Shown: positions 1 to 7,046, counted from the first letter of the stretch. The stretch is 18,447 nt of DNA from Bacillota bacterium (GCA_017577895.1 PKQY01000039.1:1-18447); one strand, 5' to 3'. Notes: a model not told the origin generated them from the sequence alone. A program made the numbers and translations.

Positions 1-3
1 TTT

Positions 4-777
4 TCATAAACCATCTCCACCCTCTTGCAAATTTCTCACCGTTTCGCGATAAACTTCCAACAGCGACCGCCCGCGGCACAAGTCCGCCAGCGGCCCGCTG
101 TAAAGGACGCGGCCTTCATGAAGGAGCAAAATGTCCTCTGCCAAGGCCTGCACGTCCTCCAACAGGTGACTGGAAAAAAGGACGGTGGTCCCTTGCCGTT
201 GAAGCCGCTTCATCATCCGGCCCAACTGTTCCGACCAGTACGGATCCAATCCGTTGGCCGGCTCGTCCAGCAACAACAACGCCGGCGGTTTCAACAACGC
301 CTGGGCCAACAACAACCGCTGCGTCATCCCTTTGGAAAACGTGGTCGCATCCCGCCGGCGGGCCGACTCCAAACCCAGTTCAGCCAACAGCTCGTCTACC
401 CGCCCCTGACCGACTCCCTGCAACCGGGCGTGCAACCGCAAAAACTGTTCCGCCGACATCGCCGGGGGAAAGCCCACCTGATCGGGCATCAGGCGGACGA
501 CGGGCCCGCCACCCCGGCGGTTGAGTTTCAACACCGTTTCCTGCGGCTGTCCGAAAAGATAGATCTTTCCTTGACTGGGGCGACTCAGGCCGGCAATCAT
601 GTGCAGCAGCGTGCTTTTCCCGGCGCCGTTGCCGCCGCATAATGCGACACATTTTCCTCGGGGAATTTCCCAAGACAAAGGATGCAAGACGGTTTTCTTC
701 CTGTATCTCTTGCCGACTTGTTTCAGCACCACTGCGCTGATCGATGCCGCTTCCTGTACTGCCGCATCCTGCGCCAT
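4..777 (-). CDS. nosF: ABC transporter ATP-binding protein, NosF-like
   Basis: Cytoplasmic ATPase (257 aa) that should drive the NosY permease. Seen: Walker A GGNGAGKST at residues 48-56, a signature FSKGMTQRL at 147-155 (the LSGGQ variant common in ABC-2-type and NosF proteins), Walker B LLLLDEP at 167-173 and the H-loop histidine at 204. In the known Nos system, NosD, NosF and NosY form a complex that hands a sulfur species and copper-site assembly to the N2O reductase copper centre. The reading frame extends 60 codons further upstream inside nosY, but the ATG at 777 has a GTGAGG site overlapping the nosY stop, with a 10-base gap between the genes, so this start is chosen. The gene is complete and ends at the window edge. 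It could be a generic ABC-2 ATPase, but the nosD-nosL-nosY context makes NosF much more likely. Confidence 0.88.
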   Translation of the reverse strand: MAQDAAVQEAASISAVVLKQVGKRYRKKTVLHPLSWEIPRGKCVALCGGNGAGKSTLLHMIAGLSRPSQGKIYLFGQPQETVLKLNRRGGGPVVRLMPDQVGFPPAMSAEQFLRLHARLQGVGQGRVDELLAELGLESARRRDATTFSKGMTQRLLLAQALLKPPALLLLDEPANGLDPYWSEQLGRMMKRLQRQGTTVLFSSHLLEDVQALAEDILLLHEGRVLYSGPLADLCRGRSLLEVYRETVRNLQEGGDGL

Positions 778-787
778 GTACCATTCC

Positions 788-1600
788 TCACTTCCCTCGC
801 CGTTTCCAACCCATAACTGCCCACCATAAACCGATGCCGACCCAAACCGCCGACCAGGCCAACACCGTTGCGTCCATCCACCCCGTCTTGGACCATTGCC
901 CCAACGCGTAAAAATGGCTGCCGAAGACCGCTTCCCCGCCGATTTTAAACGCCGCATACACCCGCAAAAAATCGGCCGGGTTGAACATTTGCAGCCCGAT
1001 GGCCAGCGGGACGTGCAATACAGAAGGAACGGTAATAAACAGCGCCATGCTGCAAAACGGATAAATCACGATGGCAAAAAACCAAATGAACAAACTGACC
1101 AGCACCGCCGTCAACCGGTCTTTGCACCAAGCCCCGACCGCGAGGCCAATGGCCAAAAAAATCATGGAAAGCAACAGCAAAACCCCGATGAACACGAAAA
1201 AGACCCATCCGCTGGCCAGCCCCCGAACGGCGCTCACCAGACCGGCAAAACCAAACCCTAGGCATACGCTAATCATCATCGCCAGCGTCAATCCTAGCCA
1301 TTTTCCGGCCAGGATGGAAACCGGCTTCACCGTTTGCCACAGCAACAGGGCCGTGCCGTCCTCCCATTCCCCGGCCACCGACATGGAGGAAAGAAGCAGC
1401 GTGGCCACGGGGATAAAGTAAAATGCCAGTTGCAGGAGACTGGATGTGGTTTTGTTCAACGCCTGAAACGAGATGTCGCCGTAAGCCTGCACGCCGAAAT
1501 ACAACGTCAAGACGGCCAGCAGGAAAAAGATAACGGTAAACCAAGCCAACACCGCTCCGGTCGCTGCCCGTTTCCACTCGTGTCTGGCCAACGTCCACAC
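788..1600 (-). CDS. nosY: ABC transporter permease, NosY-like
   Basis: Integral membrane permease of 270 aa, partner of the NosF-like ATPase just downstream. Six hydrophobic segments are visible, at roughly residues 17-36, 56-74, 103-125, 131-155, 163-190 and 244-266. This is the ABC-2 type topology of NosY. An EWEDGT motif (78-83) follows the second segment, as in ABC-2 permeases where the ATPase docks. The MFNPADFLRVY stretch (205-215) resembles the NPAD motif before the last helix of NosY proteins. The start is a GTG at 1600, preceded by a GGGGGG tract about 8 bases upstream. It follows nosL with a 48-base gap and precedes nosF with 10 bases, so the genes are likely cotranscribed. Known family role: with NosF and NosD it moves a sulfur-containing species outward for copper-site assembly. 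Confidence 0.87.
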   Translation of the reverse strand: MWTLARHEWKRAATGAVLAWFTVIFFLLAVLTLYFGVQAYGDISFQALNKTTSSLLQLAFYFIPVATLLLSSMSVAGEWEDGTALLLWQTVKPVSILAGKWLGLTLAMMISVCLGFGFAGLVSAVRGLASGWVFFVFIGVLLLLSMIFLAIGLAVGAWCKDRLTAVLVSLFIWFFAIVIYPFCSMALFITVPSVLHVPLAIGLQMFNPADFLRVYAAFKIGGEAVFGSHFYALGQWSKTGWMDATVLAWSAVWVGIGLWWAVMGWKRRGK

Positions 1601-1648
1601 CGGCCGTTCCCCCCGTTTTGCGTCAGGAAAAATCGTCGCTGCATGGGT

Positions 1649-2206
1649 TTATTGGAGCGCGCCTTCATGGTCATGGCCCGCTCTTGGCGAGGAATGTTCT
1701 TCATGAAGTTCCCCACCATGATCTCCATGGGGTTCCGAATGACGGGAAAAAACATGATCTCTCACGTCGCTCAGGCTCATGACGGAGCCGTAAGGATACT
1801 TTTCCAACATGGCTTCCGCGGCCGCAACATCCTTAAAGGATAACACGCCGTACCCCATGGGGGTCTGGATGGTTTCATCGTAAAAAAACGCCGCTGCCTC
1901 CAGGTCGACCCACTCTTTTGTATGGGCATCCCGGACATACATGACCGCCACGTCCAACTCGTTTTCCGCTGCGTACTGGAGCATGCAGCCGATATCGTCA
2001 TATTTGTACACGGTCCCGTCGGCCAAGATCATCTGGGTGGCATGTTCGTCGTCTGCCACCGCCATATTGCACAGCATGCATACGTCCACTTCCGGATTGA
2101 CGGCCACGGCGGCCGGCTTGCCGCCAGAGCCGCAGGCGGTAAGCAAGACGCTGCCCGCAACCAGCACGGACATCGCCAGCAAGCGAACCCGTTTGCCAAA
2201 CCGCAT
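1649..2206 (-). CDS. nosL: NosL copper chaperone lipoprotein
   Basis: Predicted membrane-anchored outer-face copper(I) carrier (185 aa). A lipoprotein signal with lipobox LTAC puts the lipidated cysteine at residue 25. The mature part has CMLCNM (Cys43, Cys46, Met48), typical of NosL, plus a DDIGCM motif at 70-75. NosL is known to bind Cu(I) and deliver it to NosD/NosZ during copper-site assembly. The last 35 residues are unusual: eight histidines between 151 and 180 with many acidic residues, which looks like an added metal-binding tail. The ATG at 2206 has AAAGGGG a few bases upstream, and only 3 bases separate it from the nosD stop, indicating translational coupling. Confidence in the family is high; the copper target is unknown here because nosZ is not in the window. 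Confidence 0.93.
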   Translation of the reverse strand: MRFGKRVRLLAMSVLVAGSVLLTACGSGGKPAAVAVNPEVDVCMLCNMAVADDEHATQMILADGTVYKYDDIGCMLQYAAENELDVAVMYVRDAHTKEWVDLEAAAFFYDETIQTPMGYGVLSFKDVAAAEAMLEKYPYGSVMSLSDVRDHVFSRHSEPHGDHGGELHEEHSSPRAGHDHEGALQ

Positions 2207-2209
2207 GTT

Positions 2210-3553
2210 TCATCCCCTTTCCGTCTTGAGTCCCATCACAAAACCGGCGAGGGCCAGGATAAAAATGGCGCCAAACAAGGCTGCCCGGCTCCAAAAAACG
2301 GGACGCTCCTGTTCCTCTTCCATCGCCAAGGGACGGGCCAGCGGATGGTTATCGACCGGTGCGCCTTCACCGCCGACCGGCGCCGACATCAAAGCGGCCA
2401 CCGCCGGACTGTGATCAAACAATTGCAAGGCCGGATGGCGTCGGCTGAGGAAAGAAAACCACCGCTCGGTCTCATGGGGGCTGTCGCCGATCCCGTCACC
2501 GTCCCGGTCCATTCCCGTGTAGTCGTCCCAAAAATTCCCCGTGCGTCCATCGTCCAAGGCATTTCCCCACTCTCCCGCACTCCGCACTTGCCACTGGTTG
2601 GCCAAAAACTGATTGCGGACGATGACATTGTCGGCCGTGTCCGCCGTCGCTTCCAACGCCAACTGATTGCCGACCAACGTGTTGCCCTCAATGCGGTTGC
2701 CAAAGGCCTTTTCCAGTTTCAAGCCGACGAAATTGTCGGCCAGCACGTTGTCCTGCAACTCGCTCCCCTCGGTGTCGTACAATACGGCGCCGTATCCTTG
2801 ATATCCCTGATTGCCGTGCACGATATTGCCGTGGATGCGGATTTGGTCGGAACCCATGACCAAGATGCCGATGAGGCTTTGTTCGACTTCGTTGCCGGAA
2901 ACCTGGTTGCCGTCGGATTGAAGCATGAAGTGAAACCCGTACCGGCTTCGGGTCACGACGTTGCGGGCGATCTCATTTTCCGCAGACCACTCCATATAAA
3001 CCCCATCCCGAAAACCGTCAATGGTGTTGTCGGCAATCACGTTCCGGTGCGATCGAGCCACGTCGATGGCATGACCGCGCAGATGCACCGGTTGCCGGGG
3101 AAAACCGTCAAACCGGTTGGCGATGATGCGACTTTCTTCGCTCTCTCTTAAAACGATGCCGACCGGACATTGTTCAAAACGATTGTTCCGGACATCGGCC
3201 CTGGAACCCCGGAGCAATAGGCCGGCTTTTTCCTCTCCAGTGCCGTTCCCAGCGTTCCGGATGACAAGGCCTTCCAGCCCCACGTCGTCGGCCTCCACAG
3301 TGATGACCGGCCCATGGCCACCGCCGTCGATGACGGTTTCACCGGTTCCGCGCAACGTCAACGGCTTGTCGACGAGGACCGGACCTCGGTACACCCCCGC
3401 TTCCAATTTCAACACATCCCCGGGCCGGGCTTCGTCAATGAGCGGTTGCAACGGGGTGATGTCGGCGCCTTCGCACTGGCCGCCGCCCCAGAACAACAAC
3501 ACCAACAGGCAGACCGACATCCAAATACCGGTCTTTCTCTTCCGACCTGCCAC
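2210..3553 (-). CDS. nosD: NosD, periplasmic-type copper-site maturation protein
   Basis: Exported right-handed beta-helix protein of 447 aa. Residues 1-30 form a signal peptide, and about 50-340 are a run of short parallel beta-helix repeats with recurrent N-x-I/V and G-I/V-x-L units (NosD/CASH type). Residues near 350-365 (NFWDDYTGMDRDGDGIGDSP) match the conserved NosD Asp/Gly-rich end region. A C-terminal transmembrane helix near 416-437 would anchor it, as expected in a cell without an outer membrane. In the known system NosD sits on NosFY and takes up copper from NosL to mature N2O reductase. The start is a GTG at 3553 behind a purine-rich GAGAGGAGAGGAGG tract; the internal Met12 has no ribosome site. 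It is first in the nosDLYF run, 36 bases after the upstream terminator hairpin, leaving little room for its own promoter. Confidence 0.93.
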   Translation of the reverse strand: MAGRKRKTGIWMSVCLLVLLFWGGGQCEGADITPLQPLIDEARPGDVLKLEAGVYRGPVLVDKPLTLRGTGETVIDGGGHGPVITVEADDVGLEGLVIRNAGNGTGEEKAGLLLRGSRADVRNNRFEQCPVGIVLRESEESRIIANRFDGFPRQPVHLRGHAIDVARSHRNVIADNTIDGFRDGVYMEWSAENEIARNVVTRSRYGFHFMLQSDGNQVSGNEVEQSLIGILVMGSDQIRIHGNIVHGNQGYQGYGAVLYDTEGSELQDNVLADNFVGLKLEKAFGNRIEGNTLVGNQLALEATADTADNVIVRNQFLANQWQVRSAGEWGNALDDGRTGNFWDDYTGMDRDGDGIGDSPHETERWFSFLSRRHPALQLFDHSPAVAALMSAPVGGEGAPVDNHPLARPLAMEEEQERPVFWSRAALFGAIFILALAGFVMGLKTERG

Positions 3554-3589
3554 CGCCTCCTCTCCTCTCTTGTCGCGGAATCAAACAAC

Positions 3590-3625
3590 AAAAAAAGCAT
3601 GTGACCGAAGCTTCGGTTCACATGC
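3590..3625 (-). terminator. Hairpin terminator after the response regulator gene
   Basis: A 29-base near-perfect palindrome at 3597-3625 (arms GCATGTGACCGAAG / CTTCGGTTCACATGC, one bulged base) is followed, reading the minus strand, by seven T residues (3590-3596) and then more T-rich sequence. This is the form of a Rho-independent terminator for the azlCD-kinase-regulator transcript. It lies between that operon and nosD. It could also act as an operator or attenuator for nosD, since a possible promoter abuts it. Confidence 0.75.
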
Positions 3626-3627
3626 AT

Positions 3628-3636
3628 CGTATAACA
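3628..3636 (-). promoter_or_regulatory. nosD: Possible extended -10 element for nosD
   Basis: Minus-strand TGTTATACG is an extended -10 (TG-n-TATACG) with no good -35 box 17 bases upstream. Its predicted start point would fall inside the palindrome at 3597-3625, about 70 bases before the nosD GTG. It is weak alone, but it is the only promoter-like sequence seen between the regulator gene and nosD. A weak -35 could mean an activator is needed. Confidence 0.25.
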
Positions 3637-3689
3637 CCAAAGGAGTGGCCACTATCCCTCAAAAGGGCTATTTTCGTGACGATTCCTTG

Positions 3690-4355
3690 TCATTCGCCGT
3701 CCTCGGAACCGACGAATCCTTGTTCGTAAGCGTAGCGGGCCAGCTGTACCCGATTGCTCAAATGCAATTTTTGCAGGATGTTTTTCAGGTGGTTTTTCAC
3801 CGTGTACTCGGAAATGCCCAGCTGTTCCGCAATCTCCCGGTTGCTGTATCCCTTGGCCACCAACACCAGCGTTTCCTGTTCCCGACGGGTCAGTCCGGAT
3901 ACCGTCGGCGACGGCCTGTCCTGGGAGGACGTTTTGAACTCGGACAAAATCCGCAGTGCGATCTCCTTCGGGATGGATGCGTCGTCATTGGCGACGGCTT
4001 TCAAATAGTCGCACCAAAGGTCGGTTTTGATGTTCTTAATCAGATAACCTTGCGCTCCTTTTTTGAACGCTTCAAACAGATCCGACACGTCGTCGGAGAC
4101 GGTCACGACGACGATTTTCACGTACGGAAATCGCTCCTTGATCTGTTTCGTCGCCTCCAGCCCGTCCATTCCCGGCATAATGATGTCCATCAGGATGAGG
4201 TCGGGCATCCACTTTTCCGTCAGTTCCAGGGCTTCCTGTCCGTTGGTGGCCTCACCGACAATCTCAAAGGCGGGATCGGCCGACACGATGAGCCGCATGG
4301 CCCGGCGGGCCAGTTCATGGTCATCGACGATGAGAATTCGGATGGGAGCCGCCAT
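3690..4355 (-). CDS. NarL/LuxR-family response regulator
   Basis: DNA-binding response regulator (221 aa), cytoplasmic output partner of the histidine kinase encoded just upstream. The receiver domain spans about 5-120 with acidic pocket Asp11-Asp12, phosphoacceptor Asp57 (PDLILMD), switch Thr85 and Lys108. The LuxR/GerE helix-turn-helix covers 153-215 (LTRREQE, SNREIAEQLGISEYTVKNHL). The ATG at 4355 lies behind a strong GGAGGAG site 7 bases upstream, inside the 3' end of the kinase gene (35-base overlap), so the pair is translationally coupled. It resembles the LiaR, DegU and NarL/NreC groups and cannot be assigned to one. Targets are not visible; the adjacent azlCD and nosDLYF genes are the natural candidates. 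A terminator hairpin follows the gene. Confidence 0.92.
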   Translation of the reverse strand: MAAPIRILIVDDHELARRAMRLIVSADPAFEIVGEATNGQEALELTEKWMPDLILMDIIMPGMDGLEATKQIKERFPYVKIVVVTVSDDVSDLFEAFKKGAQGYLIKNIKTDLWCDYLKAVANDDASIPKEIALRILSEFKTSSQDRPSPTVSGLTRREQETLVLVAKGYSNREIAEQLGISEYTVKNHLKNILQKLHLSNRVQLARYAYEQGFVGSEDGE

Positions 4356-5205
4356 TGGACTCTCCTCCTTCTTCCATCCTCGAGCGGCAGATCGTGAGCC
4401 GGGTCCGGGAACCGTCCCTTTCCAGCTTCATGTTCCAGCCGATCTCTTGCGCCCGCTCCCGCATAATGTGCAAGCCGAACTTGTCTTTGTCGTTCCACGG
4501 CTCTCCGACAAAGCCAACCCCGTCGTCTTCGACGACGAGGCAGAGACAACCGTCCCGCTCACCGAAAAACACGTCCACCCGCTGGGCTTTGGCATGCTTG
4601 CGGACGTTCATCAGCGCCTCCTGCAAACAGGCGCTCAACGCCACCCGCTCTTTTGCGGATAACGCAGCTTCGGCTGCCGCTCCCGCCTCGTCCACCGAAA
4701 CCGTTGCGGGCACGTGGGTCTCTTGCGAAAATTGTTCCGCCATCTGGCGCATCATCTGCGTCCAGGAAAACCCTTTCTCGGGCAAAGGGGTTTTCAAATT
4801 GCTCATGGCTTGACGGGTGTAATCGTGGATGCGGCGCACCGTTTTTTTCATCTCATTCCACTGTTCGGGAGTTGGGGTTTTGCCTTCCATCTGGTCAATT
4901 TGCACCGACAATAAAAACAGCGACTGGGCAAGGCCGTCGTGGAGCTGGCGCACCAGTCGCTCCCGCTCTTCCAATACCGCTTTCCGGGCCCGTTCCATCC
5001 GGACTTCTTCCTGCATTCTTTCGTAAATCAAAAACAGTTTGCGCGTCAGCGTAATGGTCACGATGAAAAGGATGACGGGCGACAACACATTTCCCAGATC
5101 CATGGAAATGTACGGGAGCAAAAATGCATGACGCACATACTCCCACAGGCCGATAATGATGGTGGGCAAGACGAGGATCAGCCACTTGATGGTTTGGTAT
5201 GACAT
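4321..5205 (-). CDS. Sensor histidine kinase, HisKA_3 type (NarX/LiaS-like)
   Basis: Membrane kinase of 294 aa. Two transmembrane helices (about 5-28 and 39-60) are joined by only some 10 residues, so there is no outside sensor domain. Next comes a short coiled-coil-like linker (60-85), the HisKA_3 dimerisation motif with phosphoacceptor His89 (RQLHDGLAQS), and a HATPase_c domain with an N box (QEALMNVRKHAKA, Asn200), G1 box EDDGVGF (226-232) and a G2-like FGLHIMRERA. This is the layout of intramembrane-sensing kinases such as LiaS, where the signal comes from the bilayer or a membrane partner. A GTG at 5217 is possible, but the ATG at 5205 has GGTGGAAG about 6 bases upstream and is preferred. 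It lies 15 bases after azlD and overlaps the regulator gene by 35 bases. Confidence 0.9.
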   Translation of the reverse strand: MSYQTIKWLILVLPTIIIGLWEYVRHAFLLPYISMDLGNVLSPVILFIVTITLTRKLFLIYERMQEEVRMERARKAVLEERERLVRQLHDGLAQSLFLLSVQIDQMEGKTPTPEQWNEMKKTVRRIHDYTRQAMSNLKTPLPEKGFSWTQMMRQMAEQFSQETHVPATVSVDEAGAAAEAALSAKERVALSACLQEALMNVRKHAKAQRVDVFFGERDGCLCLVVEDDGVGFVGEPWNDKDKFGLHIMRERAQEIGWNMKLERDGSRTRLTICRSRMEEGGESNGGSHPNSHRR

Positions 5206-5220
5206 ACGTTCTTCCACCCG

Positions 5221-5535
5221 CTAAAACAGATTCCGCAATACGATTATAACCAACATGCCCGTCAACACGGTACCCAACAGGCTGCGCGTGAAGAAAGCCA
5301 CCAAAAAAGCCGGAATGGCCGCCAGGATGGCGTCGGGCTGCGGCGCAAACTTCCCGTTGTTCACCAACAACGACTGTCCCAACAAGGCGGCCATGACCGC
5401 CACCGGAATATGCCCGAGCCAGCGCATCCCCCAAGCGGGCAAACGGAGTTTGCTCAGGACAATGAAGGGCAATACGCGCGGAATCAATGTGACGATGGAC
5501 GCGCCTAACAACATCCAAAAAAACGATGTACTCAT
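5221..5535 (-). CDS. azlD: AzlD family branched-chain amino acid exporter subunit
   Basis: Small membrane protein (104 aa), usual length for AzlD, with four hydrophobic segments (about 5-28, 43-60, 67-82, 86-102). The TLIPRVLPF motif at 16-24 is the hallmark T-x-x-x-R-x-LPF of this family. AzlD works with AzlC; the B. subtilis pair mediates branched-chain amino acid export and 4-azaleucine resistance. The ATG at 5535 overlaps the azlC stop as ATGA, a standard coupling for this pair, with a GGGGAGGAG ribosome site. A longer frame upstream lies within azlC in another phase and is ignored. The next gene, a histidine kinase, begins 15 bases after its stop, implying cotranscription. Confidence 0.9.
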   Translation of the reverse strand: MSTSFFWMLLGASIVTLIPRVLPFIVLSKLRLPAWGMRWLGHIPVAVMAALLGQSLLVNNGKFAPQPDAILAAIPAFLVAFFTRSLLGTVLTGMLVIIVLRNLF

Positions 5536-6281
5536 GTTTGCGCTCCTCCCCGCCCCCGTCCTTTTTCCAAAGCTACCCCAATGGTAGCCGCCAGCACAAT
5601 GGCCAGAATAACCCCCGCATGCGGGGACAGCCACACGCTTCCGCCCACCGCAATCACGGCCGCTGCCAAAGCAACGAAAACATCCACGCCCCACTTGGCC
5701 CGTTCACGCAATTGCAACGCCAATAGGCCGATAAACATGGCCGGCAACGCATAATCCAAACCAAACCGTTCCGGATCCGTAATCCAATGGCCGAACAGAC
5801 CGCCGGCCAAGTTGGCCAACAACCAATTCAAATACGCTGTCACATTCAAGCCAAACATCCAGGCAAAACTGGCCCGTTGCTGCCCGGCCAGACGGGTGGC
5901 GGCCACGCCGAACGTCTCGTCGGTCAGCTGGGCCCCCAACACGACATTTTTCCAGAGGGGCAAGTGACGAAACAGCGGCGCCAACGCCGCGCCCATCAGC
6001 AAATGGCGCAAATTGACAAAAAAAACGGTCACGACGATCGCCGACGCCGGCATCCCGGCCATCATCATCCCGGCCGTGATGAACTGGGCCGAACCGGCGT
6101 ATAGCAACAGCGAAAGGAGGGCAATCTCCAACAAAGAAAAGCCGGCCGTCCGTTCCACCACACCGGCGGCAAAACCGATGCTCAAATAACCGAGCACCGT
6201 CGGCAAGCAGTCTTTTACGCCCTGCACAAAACCTCCGTCTTCGCTTTTCCGGGCCGCTTGGGTCCATATGACGTTTTTCAT
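5532..6281 (-). CDS. azlC: AzlC family branched-chain amino acid permease
   Basis: Inner membrane permease of 249 aa, large subunit of an AzlC/AzlD exporter. Family motifs are clear: YAGSAQF at 61-67, NLRHLLMG at 90-97 and TDETFG at 120-125, on about seven hydrophobic helices. Known homologues export branched-chain amino acids (AzlCD in Bacillus, BrnFE in Corynebacterium); the substrate here is inferred from family only. The start is an ATG at 6281 with GA-rich sequence (GGGGAAGGGCGG) upstream. It is the first gene of a compact minus-strand run azlC-azlD-kinase-regulator, divergent from the carbonic anhydrase gene. No Lrp-type regulator gene, a common neighbour of azlCD, is present; a two-component system takes that place. 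Confidence 0.92.
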   Translation of the reverse strand: MKNVIWTQAARKSEDGGFVQGVKDCLPTVLGYLSIGFAAGVVERTAGFSLLEIALLSLLLYAGSAQFITAGMMMAGMPASAIVVTVFFVNLRHLLMGAALAPLFRHLPLWKNVVLGAQLTDETFGVAATRLAGQQRASFAWMFGLNVTAYLNWLLANLAGGLFGHWITDPERFGLDYALPAMFIGLLALQLRERAKWGVDVFVALAAAVIAVGGSVWLSPHAGVILAIVLAATIGVALEKGRGRGGAQT

Positions 6282-6333
6282 CTCCGCCCTTCCCCGTTCC
6301 CCCTGTTCCTGCTGAATGTTCTGTTCGTCTTGT

Positions 6334-6361
6334 TCATTAGGATAACATGATGCCGTTTGAA
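6334..6361 (-). promoter_or_regulatory. Possible promoter for azlC operon
   Basis: On the minus strand a TTGCGT hexamer is followed 16 bases later by TATCCT, about 50-60 bases before the azlC ATG. Matches to sigma-A boxes are only fair (4 of 6 each). It is the best candidate in the divergent 190-base gap between azlC and the carbonic anhydrase gene. Confidence 0.3.
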
Positions 6362-6372
6362 CGCAATTCCGA

Positions 6373-6401
6373 TTGACCGGACAACGCGCCTACATTATGA
6401 T
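6373..6401 (+). promoter_or_regulatory. Sigma-A-type promoter of the carbonic anhydrase gene
   Basis: TTGACC (6373-6378) and TATGAT (6396-6401) are separated by exactly 17 bases, a near-consensus housekeeping promoter. Transcription should start near 6408, giving a leader of about 64 bases. A small palindrome ATGAT-G-ATCAT (6397-6407) overlaps the -10 box and start region, and an AT-rich ATGAT...ATCAT pair follows, which could bind a regulator. Confidence 0.7.
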
Positions 6402-6471
6402 GATCATATATATTTATTAATCATATGTAAATACAAGGTTTTATTCCAAAAACCCTCGGGAGGGATGCACA

Positions 6472-6993
6472 TTGGAAAAAAACCCGGAAAGCCAAGCGCT
6501 TCGCTTGCTGGCTTCCAACGCCGCCTATGCCCGGCAATTTTCACCGCAAGATTGGCCGATTCAACCGGCCCGCAAAACGGCCGTCGTCACCTGTATGGAC
6601 GCCCGGATGGATCCCCTGGCTTTTCTCGGCGCCCAATTGGGGGATGTGCACGTCATTCGGAACGCCGGCGGCCGGGTCACCGATGATGTCATCCGTTCCT
6701 TGGTCATCTCGGAACAACTGTTGGGAACAGAAGAAATTCTCGTCATTCACCATACCGATTGCGGCATGGCGACTTTCCAAAACGAAGCGCTGCGGCGCCG
6801 AATCGCCGAAACATTGGGTCCGGAAGCGGAACAGGAAGCCCAGACCATCGATTTCCTTCCTTTTGCCGACTTGGCAGAAAGCGTCCGCGAAGACATCCGC
6901 AAACTGCGCCAGTCCCCGCTCATTTCGAAACACATCCGCATCTACGGCGCCATCTACGACATCCATACGGGCAAACTGGAGCGCGTCGAGTAA
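6472..6993 (+). CDS. Beta-class carbonic anhydrase
   Basis: Cytoplasmic zinc enzyme (173 aa) interconverting CO2 and bicarbonate. The zinc ligands Cys41, His94 and Cys97 and the catalytic Asp43-Arg45 pair (CMDARMD) are all present. The stretches HVIRNAGGRVTDDVIRSL and IHHTDCGM closely resemble the Rv1284-type, shorter beta-carbonic anhydrase subgroup rather than the longer CynT/Can type. The start is a TTG at 6472 with GGGAGGG about 8 bases upstream; the nearby ATG at 6465 is out of frame. It stands alone on the plus strand with its own strong promoter, divergent from azlC and convergent with the DUF2935 gene. A role in bicarbonate supply for carboxylases is the usual expectation and is inferred. 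Confidence 0.92.
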   Translation: MEKNPESQALRLLASNAAYARQFSPQDWPIQPARKTAVVTCMDARMDPLAFLGAQLGDVHVIRNAGGRVTDDVIRSLVISEQLLGTEEILVIHHTDCGMATFQNEALRRRIAETLGPEAEQEAQTIDFLPFADLAESVREDIRKLRQSPLISKHIRIYGAIYDIHTGKLERVE

Positions 6994-6999
6994 ACGGAC

Positions 7000-7031
7000 A
7001 AAAAAACATCACCTGGGCGGAGCCAGGTGAT
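7000..7031 (-). terminator. Rho-independent terminator of the DUF2935 gene
   Basis: A perfect 9-bp stem (ATCACCTGG / CCAGGTGAT, 7008-7016 with 7023-7031) and 6-base loop is followed on the minus strand by seven Ts (complement of 7000-7006). It ends the DUF2935 transcript. On the plus strand it lies directly after the carbonic anhydrase stop but lacks a T run there. Confidence 0.85.
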
Positions 7032-7046
7032 CGCCTTGTCGGATGA

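Noticed and set aside
1922..3151. Long open frame of 409 codons on the plus strand opposite nosL and nosD
   Set aside because: The minus-strand frame is clearly NosD/NosL with signal peptides and family motifs. The plus frame shows no domain and is an antisense shadow of GC-rich coding DNA.
3597..3625. CRP/FNR-type operator reading of the TGTGA...TCACA arms
   Set aside because: The half-sites are 13 bases apart, not the 6 expected for that family, and the following T run is better explained by a terminator.
6282..6471. Riboswitch or T-box leader upstream of azlC or the carbonic anhydrase gene
   Set aside because: The leaders are too short (under about 70 bases) and show no T-box bulge, specifier structure or terminator/antiterminator pair.
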